Shown here: piece after piece, positions 20,953 to 32,158 of the stretch | Layout of the letters: the number at the start of each line of letters is the position of its first letter | How positions within the stretch are numbered: position 1 is the stretch's first letter | Source: Plasmodiophora brassicae | Taxonomy: Eukaryota > Endomyxa > Phytomyxea > Plasmodiophorida > Plasmodiophoridae | Assembly (NCBI GenBank): GCA_039704465.1 | Contig: JASFAU010000002.1 | Coordinates: forward strand, 1,612,001-1,676,000 | Length of the DNA stretch: 64,000 bases | Direction: 5' to 3' | Program-made: the position numbers and the translations under genes | The notes under the pieces: generated by a model | Told to the model about the DNA's origin: nothing | The model's database searches: none | What the model saw: only the letters and a program-made list of their open reading frames with translations

Positions 20953-23693
20953 TCAGCGATCAGCGGCCACCACTGATGAAGGCGTTCGACCTGTGCGCGT
21001 GTACATCGCTGCCACGAGCGCGTTCGCCTGCGCTAGCCCATCAGGGGTGGTGTCCGACAACGAGGAGATGACAGACAGCGCCCGCTCGGCCTTGTCGACA
21101 TCGTTGAACTTGCAGCACGCCTCGAGGACGCTCATCCACGTGGACACGCCGACGTTGCTGGCGTTGGATACGGCCTGCAACGCTTCGTCGAGCCGGCCGG
21201 CCTGTGTGTAGACGCCAGCGAGGATGTGCACCTGTGCGGGATTGAGGTTCACCTGCCACGTGTCAGCGAACTCCTTCGCGATCGCCTCGGCGGCAACGAC
21301 GTCTCCCGCGAGACGACACGCAGAGAGCAGCGAGGTCAGCGTTGTCCCGGTAGGACGGACACCAGAGGCCTTCACTTGCTCGAGCACGTCCATGGCCGGG
21401 AGCAGCATACCCCGTCGGGCATACGCCTCGATCATCTCGTCGAAGACGCGGATGTTCAGGACCTGCTGGTCGTTGTTGCATCGGTCTCGGAACACTTGTT
21501 CGGCACCGGCGAGGTCGTCAGCACGTTCATAGGCGTCAATGCCGGCAACGACGACGTCGTCAACGTTGTGAAGGTCGTGGCTACGGGCGTAGTCCAGCAA
21601 TTTCGTAATCGACGCGGGTTGCTTCACGTGGTCCAACAGACTGACGAGGACGGGGACACTGACGTTCACGTTATGGTCGACCATGGACTGAAACACGGCC
21701 ATGGCGTCATCGATGCATCCCGCTTTCGCGTACGTCGTGATCAGCGCCTCCGCAACAACAACGTCGGTCAGAAGGTCCTTCCCAGCAGCGTAATCGCGCA
21801 AGGCCTTCATGGCCTCCAGATCGCCCTGACGACCCGCCAACTGGATCAGCGACCTGAGCACGTAGACGCCAACGTCAACGTCGGCCTGGACCGATGATTC
21901 GAACAGCGACATGGCGTCGGCAAGACGATCGGCCTTGACATACGCCGATAGGCCGCTGGTGTAGATCTCCGCGTCCAACGGGACGCCCATTGTCTTGAAC
22001 CGTTCGAACGTGCCGATCGCGTTCTGCAGCATGCCATGGTGGCTGTAGGCGGCCATGATCGTGTTGAACGTCTCCGGTCGAGGAACGCTCCACTCGCAGC
22101 GCTTGGTGAACGCCTCCTCGGCGTCCCCGATCGAATCGCAGTAGTCGTACGCCGATATGAGGGAGCACGTGATAACGTCGTCGCTCTCCAGCAACGAGCT
22201 ATCCGACGCGAACTGATGAAGCTCGCGAACCACCGTCAGATCACGACATCGGCCATACGCGAAGATCAACGAGCTCAGCACGATGCCGTTCAGCATGAGG
22301 TACTTCTCGCGGGCGTAACGATGGAGCTCCCGCACAGCGTCGACGTTACGTGCACGGCCGCAGGCGGAGACGAGCGTGGCGAACACGGGCGCCCCTGCCG
22401 TCATGCCGCGTTGCTGCATCGAACGGAAGACATCCATGCCGTCGGCGGCGCGATCCGCCTTGCTGAAGACGGACAGGATGTTCGTGTACGCCTCGATGGA
22501 GAGTTGCAGGCCGGACTTCACGACCTGATCGGCGATGGCCACCGCCTTATCCAGCTTGCCGTTCCGGGCATACGACGCGATCATCGAGTTCAGCGTGCCC
22601 AGGTCGTGCGTTCGTCGCGACAGGAACATGCGCTCAGCGCTGGCCATGTCGTTGCAATGGTCGTACGCGCAGACGAAGGAACAGATCAGAACGTCGTCGT
22701 TCAGCAGCGTGTGGTCCCTGGCGTACTGCTCCAGAGCTTGGACGGATGCAGCTTGGGCGCATCGTCCATACGCGGACACGAACGCGCTGACGATGATCGG
22801 GTTCTGCAGGATGAACTTCTCGAGTGCGATCCGATGCAGGTACTGGATCGACGGGAGGTCGTCGGCGCGGCCGCATGCCACCACGACGCAGGATAGGAGC
22901 GCGGGACCGACGTCGACGCCTCGTTCGATCATGGTGCGCAGCACGTTCATTGCCGGGACGACGAGGTTCGCCTTGGCCAGCGAGGAGGCGACGTGCGTGT
23001 AGACCTGAACGGATGGGATCATGCCGACGCCTTCAGTGACGTACAGGACGTTCAGTGCCGCATCGAAGCGTCTCTGCGACAGCAGCGCCTTCGCCAGGTT
23101 GCCGAACGTCGCCTGATGCACCTGCATGTTCTTCTCCCGGATCAGTTCCAGCAACTTCTCGGCGGCGTCGGCCCCTCGTTCCGACCTGGCTTCGGCGCAG
23201 CAGGCTGCGAGGATGGAGAGCAGCCTGTCGCTGACCTCGACGCTCTGTAGTTCCCCGACGAGGAACAGCGCCTCGGACGGGCGATGCGCCTCGCGGCAAA
23301 TGTGGGCGATACCGAAGACGGCGTTGTGCTGCCGGGGGCCGCATTTCGCGAAGACGTCCAACGCGTCATCGACAAGTGCCGGTTTCGCGCGCTGACACGC
23401 GGACAGGAACGTACAGAAAAGGACGTGGTCGGTGCTGATTGGCACTTCGGCGGCGATGGCGGCGCGCATGACCTCGGGCGCCCTGCCGGGCAGGTGTCGA
23501 ACGCAGAACCCCAGCATTGTCTGGAAGAACCGGACATCGCCATGAATCCCTTCGCTGAACATGTTCAGAACGTGCTGGAAGACCGCCCATCCCCGATTCG
23601 GGTCCGTCTCCTGTTTCAGCGCCGCGATCCCCAGCCGCAGCGACGGCCTGCTCAGGAACGTCGTGAACAGACGAGAGGGCACGCTGTCGCCTT

Positions 23694-23736
<43 letters not shown>

Positions 23737-23841
23737 CGTCGTACGGTCCTGCACGGCCACCGTCGAAAGACGGCATCGCGACGCAGCCGCCCACGGTCGG
23801 GCGCGACAAGCTGCCGCCCTCCGCAAAGCCCCCACAAACAT
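20953..23841 (-). CDS. Large pentatricopeptide-repeat protein, probably mitochondrial
   Basis: Single exon, 962 aa from ATG 23841. Upstream in-frame codons have no ATG. The N-terminus (MFVGALRRAAACRARPWAAASRCRLSTVAV) is a strong mitochondrial presequence, followed by a poly-alanine tract encoded by a GCC repeat. From about residue 80 to the end the protein is a run of degenerate 35-residue PPR motifs, for example TFNTIMAAYSHHGMLQNAI, VFDEMIEAYARRGMLLPAM and TFGNLAKALLSQRRFDAAL. PPR proteins bind organellar RNA for processing, stability or translation. The absence of introns in such a long gene is notable for this locus. The gene is divergent from mitochondrial EF-G1. Confidence 0.9.
23700..23735. 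repeat. GCC trinucleotide microsatellite coding poly-alanine
   Basis: About twelve uninterrupted CCG/GCC units lie in the PPR gene just after the presequence and encode an Ala run. Length variation there would not shift frame. Confidence 0.9.
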
Positions 23842-24164
23842 GACTGCCGACCGGGCTACCCCGCGACTCGCCGCCTGTCGCGCACATTTCGTTCGCCGCT
23901 GTCGGGTAGTGCAGCTCTGCACTCCTCCGTCGGCAGCTCCCAGTCGGAGGCGCACACATCGCCGACATGTTGATGCAGACGTACGTACAGCGCAGCGCTG
24001 TGTGGGAACCTCAGAAATTTGTTAAAAGAATTGCAAGTGTTCGTTCCGTGGGTTTTTTGGTGGACGGGTGCCCCGCTCCGTCGGCTTGCGGCACGCGGCA
24101 CGCCCCCCGCCTGATGGTGCAGTCGTCATTTCGTCAATAGCTGTCCGTCGCGGAGGGCGTCCGA
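23842..24164. promoter_or_regulatory. Divergent promoter region between the PPR gene and mitochondrial EF-G1
   Basis: This 323-bp gap separates two head-to-head genes that both serve mitochondrial gene expression, so shared regulation is possible (inference). An AT-richer patch with TTTGTTAAAAG and TTTTTTGG occurs at 24017-24060. No motif can be assigned with confidence. Confidence 0.4.
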
Positions 24165-27031
24165 ATGTGGAGGCTGGTGCGGGCGAGCGTCAGCGTGCGG
24201 GCGTCAGGATTCGGCTGCGCCACCTGGGCCCGGTACCTGAGCGCTTCGTCCAGTCCGATCACGAACATCGGCATCAGCGCGCATATCGATTCCGGCAAGA
24301 CGACGTTGACAGGTGACCTTGCCGTGTTTGGGGCCACGTCGCTCACGCTGACGTTCGTGCTGCAGAACGAATTTTGTATTACACAGGTTCGCTGGCTAAT
24401 CGGCAGCATGCATCGTCATCTGCTCACTTGGTTACCCAGGTCGCATCCATGAAATCCACGATGTTCGAGGCCGAGATGGTACGTATTCGATCATGTGATG
24501 CACGAATGGCGCCGCTAAGCACCCGCACAGGTGTTGGAGCCAAGATGGACTCTATGGAGCTGGAACGCGAAAAGGTTCGACCTGGGCAGGCGTCGCAATG
24601 ATCGCAGTTGCTGACAGGATCGTCGTTGCCTGACATCAGGGCATCACCATTCAAAGTGCTGCTACGTTCACGCGCTGGAACGACAGTCACATCAACATTA
24701 TCGACACACCTGGGCACGTTGACTTCACTATCGAAGTCGAGCGGTCGCTGCGTGTCCTCGACGGCGCCGTTCTTGTGTCGGTTATTCCTGCGGGTCGTAT
24801 TGGGTTCCAGCTAATCGGTCGGTTTGCTGCAGGCTTTGCAGCGTTGGTGGTGTGCAAAGCCAGTCGATCACTGTCGATCGGCAGATGAAGCGGTATAACG
24901 TCCCGCGGATCTGCTTTATCAACAAGCTGGATCGGATTGGTGCGAACCCGTTTCGGGTGATTGAAGATGTCAGGCGGACGCTTGGCATCAATGCGTCTGC
25001 TGTACAGATTCCAGTGGGACTGGAGGACAAGCATCGCGGCGTTGTTGACCTGCTCACTGGAGAATGCTATTTGTTCGAGGGCGGTAACGGCGAGCTCGTT
25101 CGAAAAGGTCCAAGGCCGAGCGACCTCGACGACGAATTCGAAACGCACCGACGGCGTCTGATCGAAAGAGTTGCCGAAGTTGATGACACCATTGCGGAGT
25201 ACTTCCTGAACGAAGAAGTCCCTCCTGTTGACGTGCTCAAGCAAGCTATTCGTACTGCCACAATCGCGAACAAGTTTGCCCCCGTCTTCATGGGTGGGTA
25301 CGCCACGCCATCAGTCTACGCCTTTCACTCATCGTCGTGTTTACGTAGGCTCGGCGTTCAAAAACAAAGGTGTACAGCCGCTGCTTGATGGCGTTGTCGA
25401 CTACCTGCCACACCCGCACGAAGTCGTTAACGAGGCGCTTGACATTGCCAACAAAGAGGCCGTCGTCCGGTTGGATTCCAAAGCCGACAAGCCTCTTGTT
25501 GCGCTAGGTCGGTTGCGGTTCCTTATGCGTCTTGTTTCGGTAGCCGCTTATATTGCTTGGTCATTTCAGCGTTTAAGCTTGAAGAGAACCGCTTCGGTCA
25601 GCTGACCTATACCAGAGTGTACCAAGGTCAGGCTCAGGCTGGATCTGAACGTGCACTCTACCAGTATGACAATTGTTGTCCGCAGGGACGCTTCGCAAGG
25701 GCGATTTCATACAGAACACGAGCAAGCCCGGGTCAAAGAAAATCAAAGTCCCCAGGCTTGTTCGCATGCACAGCAACGAAATGGAAGACATCGACGAAGC
25801 TGGTCCTGGCGAGATCGTCGCCATGTTTGGTACGTTGAACGGACAAGTACTGTGGAATAGCGTGTTCTATCCGAATCTGCAGGTCTTGAATGCAATTCCG
25901 GGAGCACGTTCACAGATGGGTCACTGAACTACAGTATGACGTCCATGTATGTTCCTGAACCTGTGATGTCGTATGCGATCAAGACGGAATCTAGCAGCGA
26001 CAACGGCAACTTCTCAAAGGTCGGACTTCATCTCCTAGTCGGTCACGATTGGCACTGACAATCTACACAGGCAATATCGCGTTTTACTCGAGAAGACCCG
26101 ACGTTTCATGTCTCGTACGACGATGAGACGAAGCAGACGGTTATCGCTGGAATGGGTGAACTTCATCTTCAAATCTACATCGAGAGGCTGTTAAGAGAGT
26201 ATAACGTGAAAACGATTGCAAGTCCGCCTCGTGTAAATTACAAGTAAGTCTGGGACCCCGGATGTGCATGGCATATGCATCGTTCTGACTATGGCTGGTG
26301 GTATCATTCCAGGGAGGCGATAACTAAGCCTGTCAAATTCGACTACTTCCACAGGAAACAGACTGGAGGTGCTGGGCAGTACGCGCGGATCGTCGGGGTC
26401 ATGGAGCCAATCCCGCCGGAAGAGAACCTGAATTTCGATTTCGTCAACGAGCTAGTCGGCAACAACGTACCTCCTGAATACGTTCCTGCTGTCCAGAAGG
26501 GATTCGAGCACGCCATGTATGCACCCGTGACATTCATGTGCGATTGGCGCGTCTCACAGTTGGGCCAGGCGGAGAGGTGTTCTGATCGGTCACCCGTGCG
26601 TCGGTTTGCGTGTTCGCCTGCAGGACGGCCAGGCGCACAGTGTCGACTCTTCGGAAATGGCATTCCGGATTTGTGCCGAGTACGCCTACCGAACGTTCTT
26701 CCCCAAGGGGAGCCCGATCATCACGGAGCCGATCATGATGGTCCAGGTCGAAGTCCCGTCCGAGTTCCAGGGCGCCGCCATGGCCGGCGTCAACCGGCGT
26801 CGTGGGCTGATCATCGACAGCGTCACCGATGACACCATGTGCCGAATCCGAACCGAGGTCCCGCTGAGTCTCATGTTCGGCTACTCCACCGATCTGCGCT
26901 CCGCCACCACGGGCAAGGGCGAGTTCTCCATGGAGTACTCCCGACACCAACCCGTCCCCCGCGACCAGCAGAAGGAGCTCATGGACGAGTACCAGAAGAA
27001 GCGCGCTGCCGAGCTCGCTGACAAGAAATAG
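24165..27031 (+). CDS. GFM1: Mitochondrial elongation factor G1 (GFM1/EF-G1mt)
   Basis: A multi-exon gene with about ten small introns. The first exon has a presequence ([16 protein letters not shown]) and the P-loop [11 protein letters not shown]. Later exons give [42 protein letters not shown] (G3), [12 protein letters not shown] (G4, NKLD), domain II ([19 protein letters not shown]), domain III ([22 protein letters not shown]) and domains IV-V ([51 protein letters not shown]). Mitochondrial EF-G1 drives ribosome translocation with GTP. The AHIDSGKT serine is normal for the mitochondrial form. The end ELADKK at 27031 is clear; some middle splice sites near 25540-25680 and 25830-25900 were not fixed exactly. 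Confidence 0.92.
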
Positions 27032-27129
27032 GGCCGTCTGCACGGTGAATACAGTGGTCAGAGTGGTTTTGGTTCGGAGAATTCCGCATTCGTGCGTGGT
27101 GTAGCTGGTGCGCACTGTCGCTGGTCGCG

Positions 27130-28346
27130 ATGTCGAAGCTGTGGGCCACCTATGGGGCTGGTCATCCCTCGTGGTACAGTGGCCCCATCAGCTCGGCCCG
27201 TACGACGTCAGCCAGATCTCGCTGTATTATCCAGGAGGCGGGCACGCGGTGCTCGTTGACCAGCTCGTCAGTGAACTACCCGCCAGCACCTGCAACAGGC
27301 CGTTTATTATCCGGACCATTCCGGTTACCGCTTCCGGTCGGTTCGAGGGACACCTTTCCGTCGTATGAAAACTCGTGATATGACACTGTGTAGGACCGGG
27401 CGCGCGAAACGGCATCATCCTGGTCGAACTCACGTCTCGCAGAGTTGCTATGACGAGAAACGCCCGGCCGCAGTTGATGTTCACCAGAGACAAGCCGCAG
27501 GAGAAAGCCGACAGGGTCCAGTGGGAATGCGCCAAAGTGCTGGGCGAGAAGCTGATCCAAATAGAATCCCAACTGAACGTGATCGGCGCGAGGTACGCGA
27601 ACGCGAACGTCGTTAAGGCTGTTTTCTTCTACGCGCACGACATACCTGGCGTTCATGCGGGCAAATGCTTTGAAGATCAGGCGTTCGTAAGGACCATGGC
27701 CAGGGTCTTTGACATGCAGGTTCCGCCCGTGGAATCGATCGAACAGCCTGCGCCAAGCGGTTTGGGGCAGATCCCCAGGACGCACCTGGATGCAGGCAAG
27801 GACGGTGCGCTGGAGGCGTCGGCGTTGAGCGAACGGATCGCGCGAGAACTGCCGCGAGTTCTCGAGACGATGTTTCAAGACCGGGTGTCAAACGTCGACT
27901 TCGAGATGGATGTGCTGTATCATCTCGAGGACGCGTTTCGATACCCACCCGCCCTGAGACGGATGATGGCCGCGACGGGCAAGTACCAGTTTGATGGCTC
28001 GGTATGCAACAAGCCCTATGTGGAACTGAACATGTTGATCAAGGGGTATTGTCCTGGATGGGATTCGTCTCTAGTTTCGCCAATTACTTCCTCACCAACC
28101 GCATTGGCTGCGTCGCTCGGTACTGCCGCGACTAGTGGCACCTCTATCGCGCCTAGCGTCTCATCCAGGTTAGTACCCACTGTCGCCGACCAAGCCATCT
28201 CTCCTGCCGACGTCACCAAGGGCCCTCCTGCTGCCGACCGCTGGGCGTCCCAGCAAATGGCCATCAAAGAGTGTCTCCCGCTCCTGTTCCAGCTCTTCGA
28301 ACAGAGGAAGTTCCTTCCGTATTTGACCGGCGGAACGATTCGTTGA
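27130..28346 (+). CDS. Unknown conserved-looking protein (372 aa)
   Basis: Exons 27130-27170, 27212-27336 and 27394-28346 (introns of 41 and 57 nt) sum to 373 codons with stop. The joined N-terminus reads QISLYYPGGGHAVLVDQLV, then GIILVELTSRRVAM-TRNARP, which looks like a soluble beta/alpha protein. The middle is helical with long, ordered segments, and a Ser/Thr/Ala-rich linker (residues about 275-320) precedes a short helical C-terminus. I do not recognise a family. A shorter model starting at ATG 27450 is possible, but the upstream frame looks coding. The gene ends 70 bp before the transposon inserted at 28414. Confidence 0.6.
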
Positions 28347-28415
28347 ATTAAAGCAATATTTTCAACTTTGTTCCAACAGAACGGTCGTAGCTGTCCTCCA
28401 TAAGGCACCTATGTA

Positions 28416-28441
28416 CAGTGATTACCGTAATTAGTCTGTAT
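28416..28441 (+). repeat. Left terminal inverted repeat
   Basis: 26 bp identical to the reverse complement of 29444-29469. Counting the TA duplication the identity is 28 bp. Confidence 0.9.
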
Positions 28442-28585
28442 GCGCAATTAGTGTTAGTTCATAATTAGTGTGATACACACTATTCAGGGTCGGGTGCTCT
28501 TGGCACACCTCAGTATATATAGTACAACACTGGTAAATACATGCGAAATGTACCATGAAAATTCAAATTTCATTATGTAAGTACA

Positions 28586-29186
28586 TTAAGGAACGACTTC
28601 GCCTTCAAAATGGTTGCGATGTTTTGCAACAATCGCCTGGAGCTCGGGTGATAGCTGCTGGATGCGCCATTCGCCGGTGACATCCTTGGACAAACCGCAC
28701 CGGATCATTGCCTTGCGAGCATACTTGAGCCCATTCGCATCGCGACAGGAGTCCACGTACTTGACCGAATCAGCAGCAAGTTTGAGAAAGAACGTTTTGC
28801 CCGGATTCTTGAGTGCCCCCGACACCCGTTGCCTGCTGTTCGCATTGGGCTGGACCTGAACTCGTTGGGAAACATGCGAATCGTCCGAGCGAACAGGCCT
28901 GGCTTTCGTCGTCGATCATCCACTTCACGACCCTGATTCTTGACTGCTGGGTACAGAGGTGCTGCAGTTTTCTCTTACGTGCCGAATCGTTGCGGGCATT
29001 CGCATCATCATCTTCAATCCTAACCTCCTCTTCGGCGCCGTCGCCTTGCTGCTGTTCCGGTTCTCGTGGCACTTGATCATGCGGCTGCCGATGCTGCTGA
29101 TGCAGCTGCGATCGAGCAAACGCGGCAGCAAGAGGTGACGCAGAGAAGACAGACAACGCTTGTGACGATGACGTCGCTGGAGCCAT
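28586..29186 (-). pseudogene. Frameshifted N-terminal part of a pogo-like transposase inside the TIR element
   Basis: The minus strand from ATG 29186 encodes a Gln/Glu-rich start and then RKRKLQHL and RVVKWMIDDES. The homologous continuation then lies in a second frame (KPGLFARTIRMFPNEFRSS) and next in a third (NSRQRVSGALKNPGKTFF and on to the stop at 28586). The order VV-x-WM then RT-x-x-x-FP-x-x-FR then basic helix is what I know from the N-terminal DNA-binding region of pogo-like transposases in oomycetes and fungi. At least two small indels break the frame. An intron could explain one shift but not both cleanly. No catalytic DDE region is present. Confidence 0.6.
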
Positions 29187-29443
29187 CCGCGTATCTCACG
29201 TGAACAAACAGAGTGCAATCATTTCCGGGTCCCTGCGGGCTCAGCGGCCAGCACGTGCGGCGTCCGTGGGGACTGGCTCGCACTGCGGCGCTGCGTATGC
29301 CTATACACACTAATTACGTGTGAAAATAAATAGTGTGTATCACAGTATTCATGCCAGCACCTATATAGTGTTAATTCGCATTTAGTGTTATACACACTAA
29401 TCAAGGGTTGAGCCTCTAAAATCGCTAACACCTAATTAGTCTG

Positions 29444-29469
29444 ATACAGACTAATTACGGTAATCACTG
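29444..29469 (-). repeat. Right terminal inverted repeat
   Basis: Reverse complement is identical to 28416-28441. The adjoining TTAGTCTGATACAGACTAA is itself a palindrome and could form a hairpin. Confidence 0.9.
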
Positions 29470-29471
29470 TA

Positions 29472-29947
29472 GGTAGGTAGAGTAAATAGGAGGCGAGGTC
29501 TTTCCATGTGAGTAGCGTGCCGACGTCATAAACATCGGTGTGTCGACTGTCGACACATCCGTGCTTCTGGCGACCTGGGTCATTCCGGCGATTTTTCCGC
29601 CCAGTGCTTGTCGTCGTCAGACACATCATCATCCGCGTCATGCCCAGGGATTCAGCCACTGGGGTAGACGATTCCCTGACAGCGTCTTACCAGCGGCCAG
29701 CGTTCGTTGATATTGCCACTGCCTTCGTCGCTGCTCGAGATATGCACATGGGCTGCCATCTGAGGAAGGACAGTAAGGGGCCCTCAAGTCGCGGAAACGT
29801 ATGTCATTGTCCCCATGCCACGTTTGTCCACCTATGACTCTTTCTTGTCTCTATGTGTGGCTAAGCATCATCTTCAGGTGGCAGAATAACATTCAGGGCA
29901 GTCGATGCCTGAGCAAGGCGCTGGTAAACACACGACGCTGACTACTG
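29472..29947. other. Non-coding region right of the transposon
   Basis: I find no convincing coding exon here. The stretch is intermediate in GC and holds only short frames. It may include the 3' flank of the doubtful minus-strand gene ending at 29948. Confidence 0.35.
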
Positions 29948-30401
29948 TCACCTTGGAGCAATAGTGGGACCCAGGACTTCCATATCGTCGTCATCGTCAT
30001 CGGTCGGCCACATCAGGAACTCATCAGACTCGTTAGATGACTCCACGCGCCAAGGCGTCGACACATCTCCCGTTTAAAGAATGGCCGATTGATGTCTCGT
30101 ACGTTGCTCCAACGTGTCAGGACTCAGATTCAGCGACGCGCCTCTACCAGCGCCTTGCGCATGCATCCCGAGATCAACTTCTGAAAGTGGTTCTGCTACC
30201 GACCGGGATCGAATGCTGAGCCAAGTAACGATCTTGGACAAACGTCGGCGTGCCCTGGATCAAGGCGATGGATCTCGTCCGTGGTCGGAGCCTACCGACG
30301 CATTCACTGGCCTTGTACGTTTTGGCGGTGACGATGTCGTCAGAAGACGTGCCGCAGCGAGCAGGAGTCGAGGACGACGACCTTGTCCCGCTCTCCGCCA
30401 T
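29948..30401 (-). CDS. Small acidic protein, doubtful three-exon model
   Basis: ATG 30401 opens MAESGTRSSSSTPARC and continues KTYKASECV to a GTAGGC donor. An acceptor TTTCAG near 30185 leads to VDLGMHAQGAGRGASLNL, and a final exon gives STPWRVESSNESDEFLM followed by WPTDDDDDDMEVLG and a stop at 29948. The Asp-rich end looks like protein rather than chance, but the last intron would be only 36 nt and no family is recognised. The gene would be divergent from CDC6. Confidence 0.35.
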
Positions 30402-30585
30402 TTGCTGCCGTCCTCAAATCCGTTCCAGATCTGTTAAAATCTGGGACAGATTGAAGACAATTCATATTCGTGTATAGGAATGGACGATGCAAGTTTGTGG
30501 AGGAGACTTGAGGATGACGCTATGAGCGGCGGCGGTGTTTTCAATTGTTTTTTTTTGCGCGGCACACCGTTTCGGAATTGGCAGA

Positions 30586-30599
30586 TTTTGGCGGGAAAA
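30586..30599. promoter_or_regulatory. E2F/DP consensus site upstream of CDC6
   Basis: TTTTGGCGGGAAAA matches the classical E2F/DP site (TTTSSCGC with a near-palindromic flank). It lies about 90 bp upstream of the CDC6 ATG at 30690. A second E2F-like motif, TTTTGCGCGGC, occurs at about 30553-30563. CDC6 is a standard E2F target at the G1/S transition in animals and plants. Use in this organism is inferred. Confidence 0.65.
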
Positions 30600-30689
30600 T
30601 ATGTGCGCTGGAAGGCGCCCCCGCAGTTTGGGACGGGGCGCGCGCGCCAGACGGTTTCGTGCGTTCGACGAGAACACACCTGAACGCCC

Positions 30690-31940
30690 ATGACGCGCCT
30701 GACGCGATCGTCGTCCGGCGTCCGGCAACGAACAGTCTTCGACTCGTTGCCCCAGCGGAAGCCGCGGACGAAGGCGGCTGTAGCGAAGGCGAAGACGGAG
30801 GTGGAGATTGTGAAAGCTCCTGTCGACCGGTACCTCGAGGCGATGCGCGCGCTGAAGACGTCACCGCCGTCGTCAGCATCTATCCCGTGTCGTCAGGCGG
30901 AGGAAGGCACGGTGCAATCGTTTATTGACGGATGCCGTCAACGCGGCCATGGTGGTTCGCTTTACGTGGTTGGTTCGCCGGGCACCGGTAAATCCATCAC
31001 CATCGACGCTGTCGTGTCGCGCCAGCGCTCTTGTCGAAAGGCCACGTTGAACGCCATGTCGTTGCCGTCACCGAACGCCCTGTATTCTCGACTTTTCACC
31101 GAGCTGACCGATCGGACCGCATCCTCTTCCGACGCGATCGACCACCTTGACCGATTGTTCACAACCGGTTCTGCAATGCAAATCGTCGTCATCGACGAAA
31201 TCGACGGGTTGCTGTCGTCTACTGCTGACGCTCTCTACCGCTTGTTCCAATGGGCACACGCGCCCGAATCCACCCTCATCCTGATTGGCATTGCAAACAC
31301 GTCGCAGGTGACCGACCGGTACCTGCCGCGTCTGGCCCAGCACGACATTCATCCGCAACGCCTGACGTTCAAGGCGTATTCCCCAGCGGAGCTGACCTGC
31401 ATCCTCCGTGAACGCGTCCCGCTGCCGATCTTCGACACGCATGCTGCAGACTTGCTGGCGCGGAAGGTGGCGGGGTCTGCGGCTGGCGACGCCCGCAAGT
31501 TCCTGGACCTATGCAGGAAGGCGATCAGCGCGGCTTCGTCCACCCGTGATGATTGCATTCGTGTGGCGACCGTCTCCCGAGTCCTGAACGGCGCGTTCGA
31601 ATCCCGGCACGTCACGATCATTCGGGGCCTGCCCACGCATCAGAAGATCACGCTCTGCATGCTCGCTTTGATGACCACGCCGACGACAACGGTCGGGCAG
31701 TTCCGGGAGTTCTACGCTCGTGAAGCGCAACGTCAGAGCGTGCCCGTCGCATCAGGCGCCGACCTGCAGCCCATTATTCAGTCGCTCGTGTCGGCCGGCA
31801 TGGTTGACCTGAAGCAACGCCCCAGGCAGACGTTCCAAGACGCTGTCCTGACATGTCGTGCCCAGAAGGCGGATATTCAGTTCGCGCTCAAGGACGAACA
31901 TTACTTTGCAACTCTGCTGAAATCGCAGCTCGCCTCATAA
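30690..31940 (+). CDS. CDC6: CDC6/ORC1-family AAA+ ATPase, replication licensing factor
   Basis: Single exon, 416 aa. A basic N-terminus (TRLTRSSSGVRQR, KPRTKAAVAKAK) is followed by the AAA+ core: Walker A VVGSPGTGKS, Walker B VVIDEIDGLL, sensor 1 GIANTS and the arginine-containing RLAQHDIHPQRLTFKAY with LTCILRERV. Sensor 2 is in GDARKFLDLCRKA. The last ~100 residues form a winged helix (LPTHQKITLCMLALM, TVGQFREFYAREA). Length and architecture, with no BAH domain, fit CDC6 rather than ORC1. CDC6 loads MCM helicase on ORC-bound origins in G1. Two E2F-like motifs lie just upstream. ORC1 lacking its N-terminal part is the main alternative. Confidence 0.88.
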   Translation: MTRLTRSSSGVRQRTVFDSLPQRKPRTKAAVAKAKTEVEIVKAPVDRYLEAMRALKTSPPSSASIPCRQAEEGTVQSFIDGCRQRGHGGSLYVVGSPGTGKSITIDAVVSRQRSCRKATLNAMSLPSPNALYSRLFTELTDRTASSSDAIDHLDRLFTTGSAMQIVVIDEIDGLLSSTADALYRLFQWAHAPESTLILIGIANTSQVTDRYLPRLAQHDIHPQRLTFKAYSPAELTCILRERVPLPIFDTHAADLLARKVAGSAAGDARKFLDLCRKAISAASSTRDDCIRVATVSRVLNGAFESRHVTIIRGLPTHQKITLCMLALMTTPTTTVGQFREFYAREAQRQSVPVASGADLQPIIQSLVSAGMVDLKQRPRQTFQDAVLTCRAQKADIQFALKDEHYFATLLKSQLAS

Positions 31941-32158
31941 ATATGGTCTGCATTTGGCTTACAATCATGCTCTGCTCATGACAAACGATGTGCCGCCTGT
32001 CTGGAAATGACGCCGGTTTATCTCTTACTGTTCTGTTGATACTTGCCCGATAATATGGCACGTATGTACACGATCAATACTCGTCACAGCGAGGTCCATG
32101 GAGTCAACGTCAGCGGAATCGGGCGTTGCAAGGCAAGCGTTTCGCTCTAGAATGTCGG

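Larger units (their letters stand above)
28416..29469. mobile_element. Tc1/mariner/pogo-type DNA transposon remnant with terminal inverted repeats and TA duplication
   Basis: The left end (28416-28441) and the reverse complement of the right end (29444-29469) match perfectly and start CAGTGATTACCGTAATTAGT. Both are flanked by TA (28414-28415 and 29470-29471), the target duplication typical of the Tc1/mariner/pogo superfamily. Inside each end are AT-rich subterminal palindromes such as TAGTGTGATACACACTA. The interior encodes a broken minus-strand protein (see 28586-29186). At 1,054 bp the element is too short for a full DDE transposase, so it is non-autonomous. Its low GC contrasts with the surrounding GC-rich genes. 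Superfamily assignment is by TIR start and TSD. Confidence 0.85.

Noticed and set aside
22036..22896. Long plus-strand frame opposite the large PPR gene
   Set aside because: Composition artefact of the GC-rich minus-strand PPR codons; Arg/His/Val-rich with no motif.
28416..29469. Solo LTR or retroelement
   Set aside because: Ends are inverted, not direct, repeats, and the flank is a TA dinucleotide.
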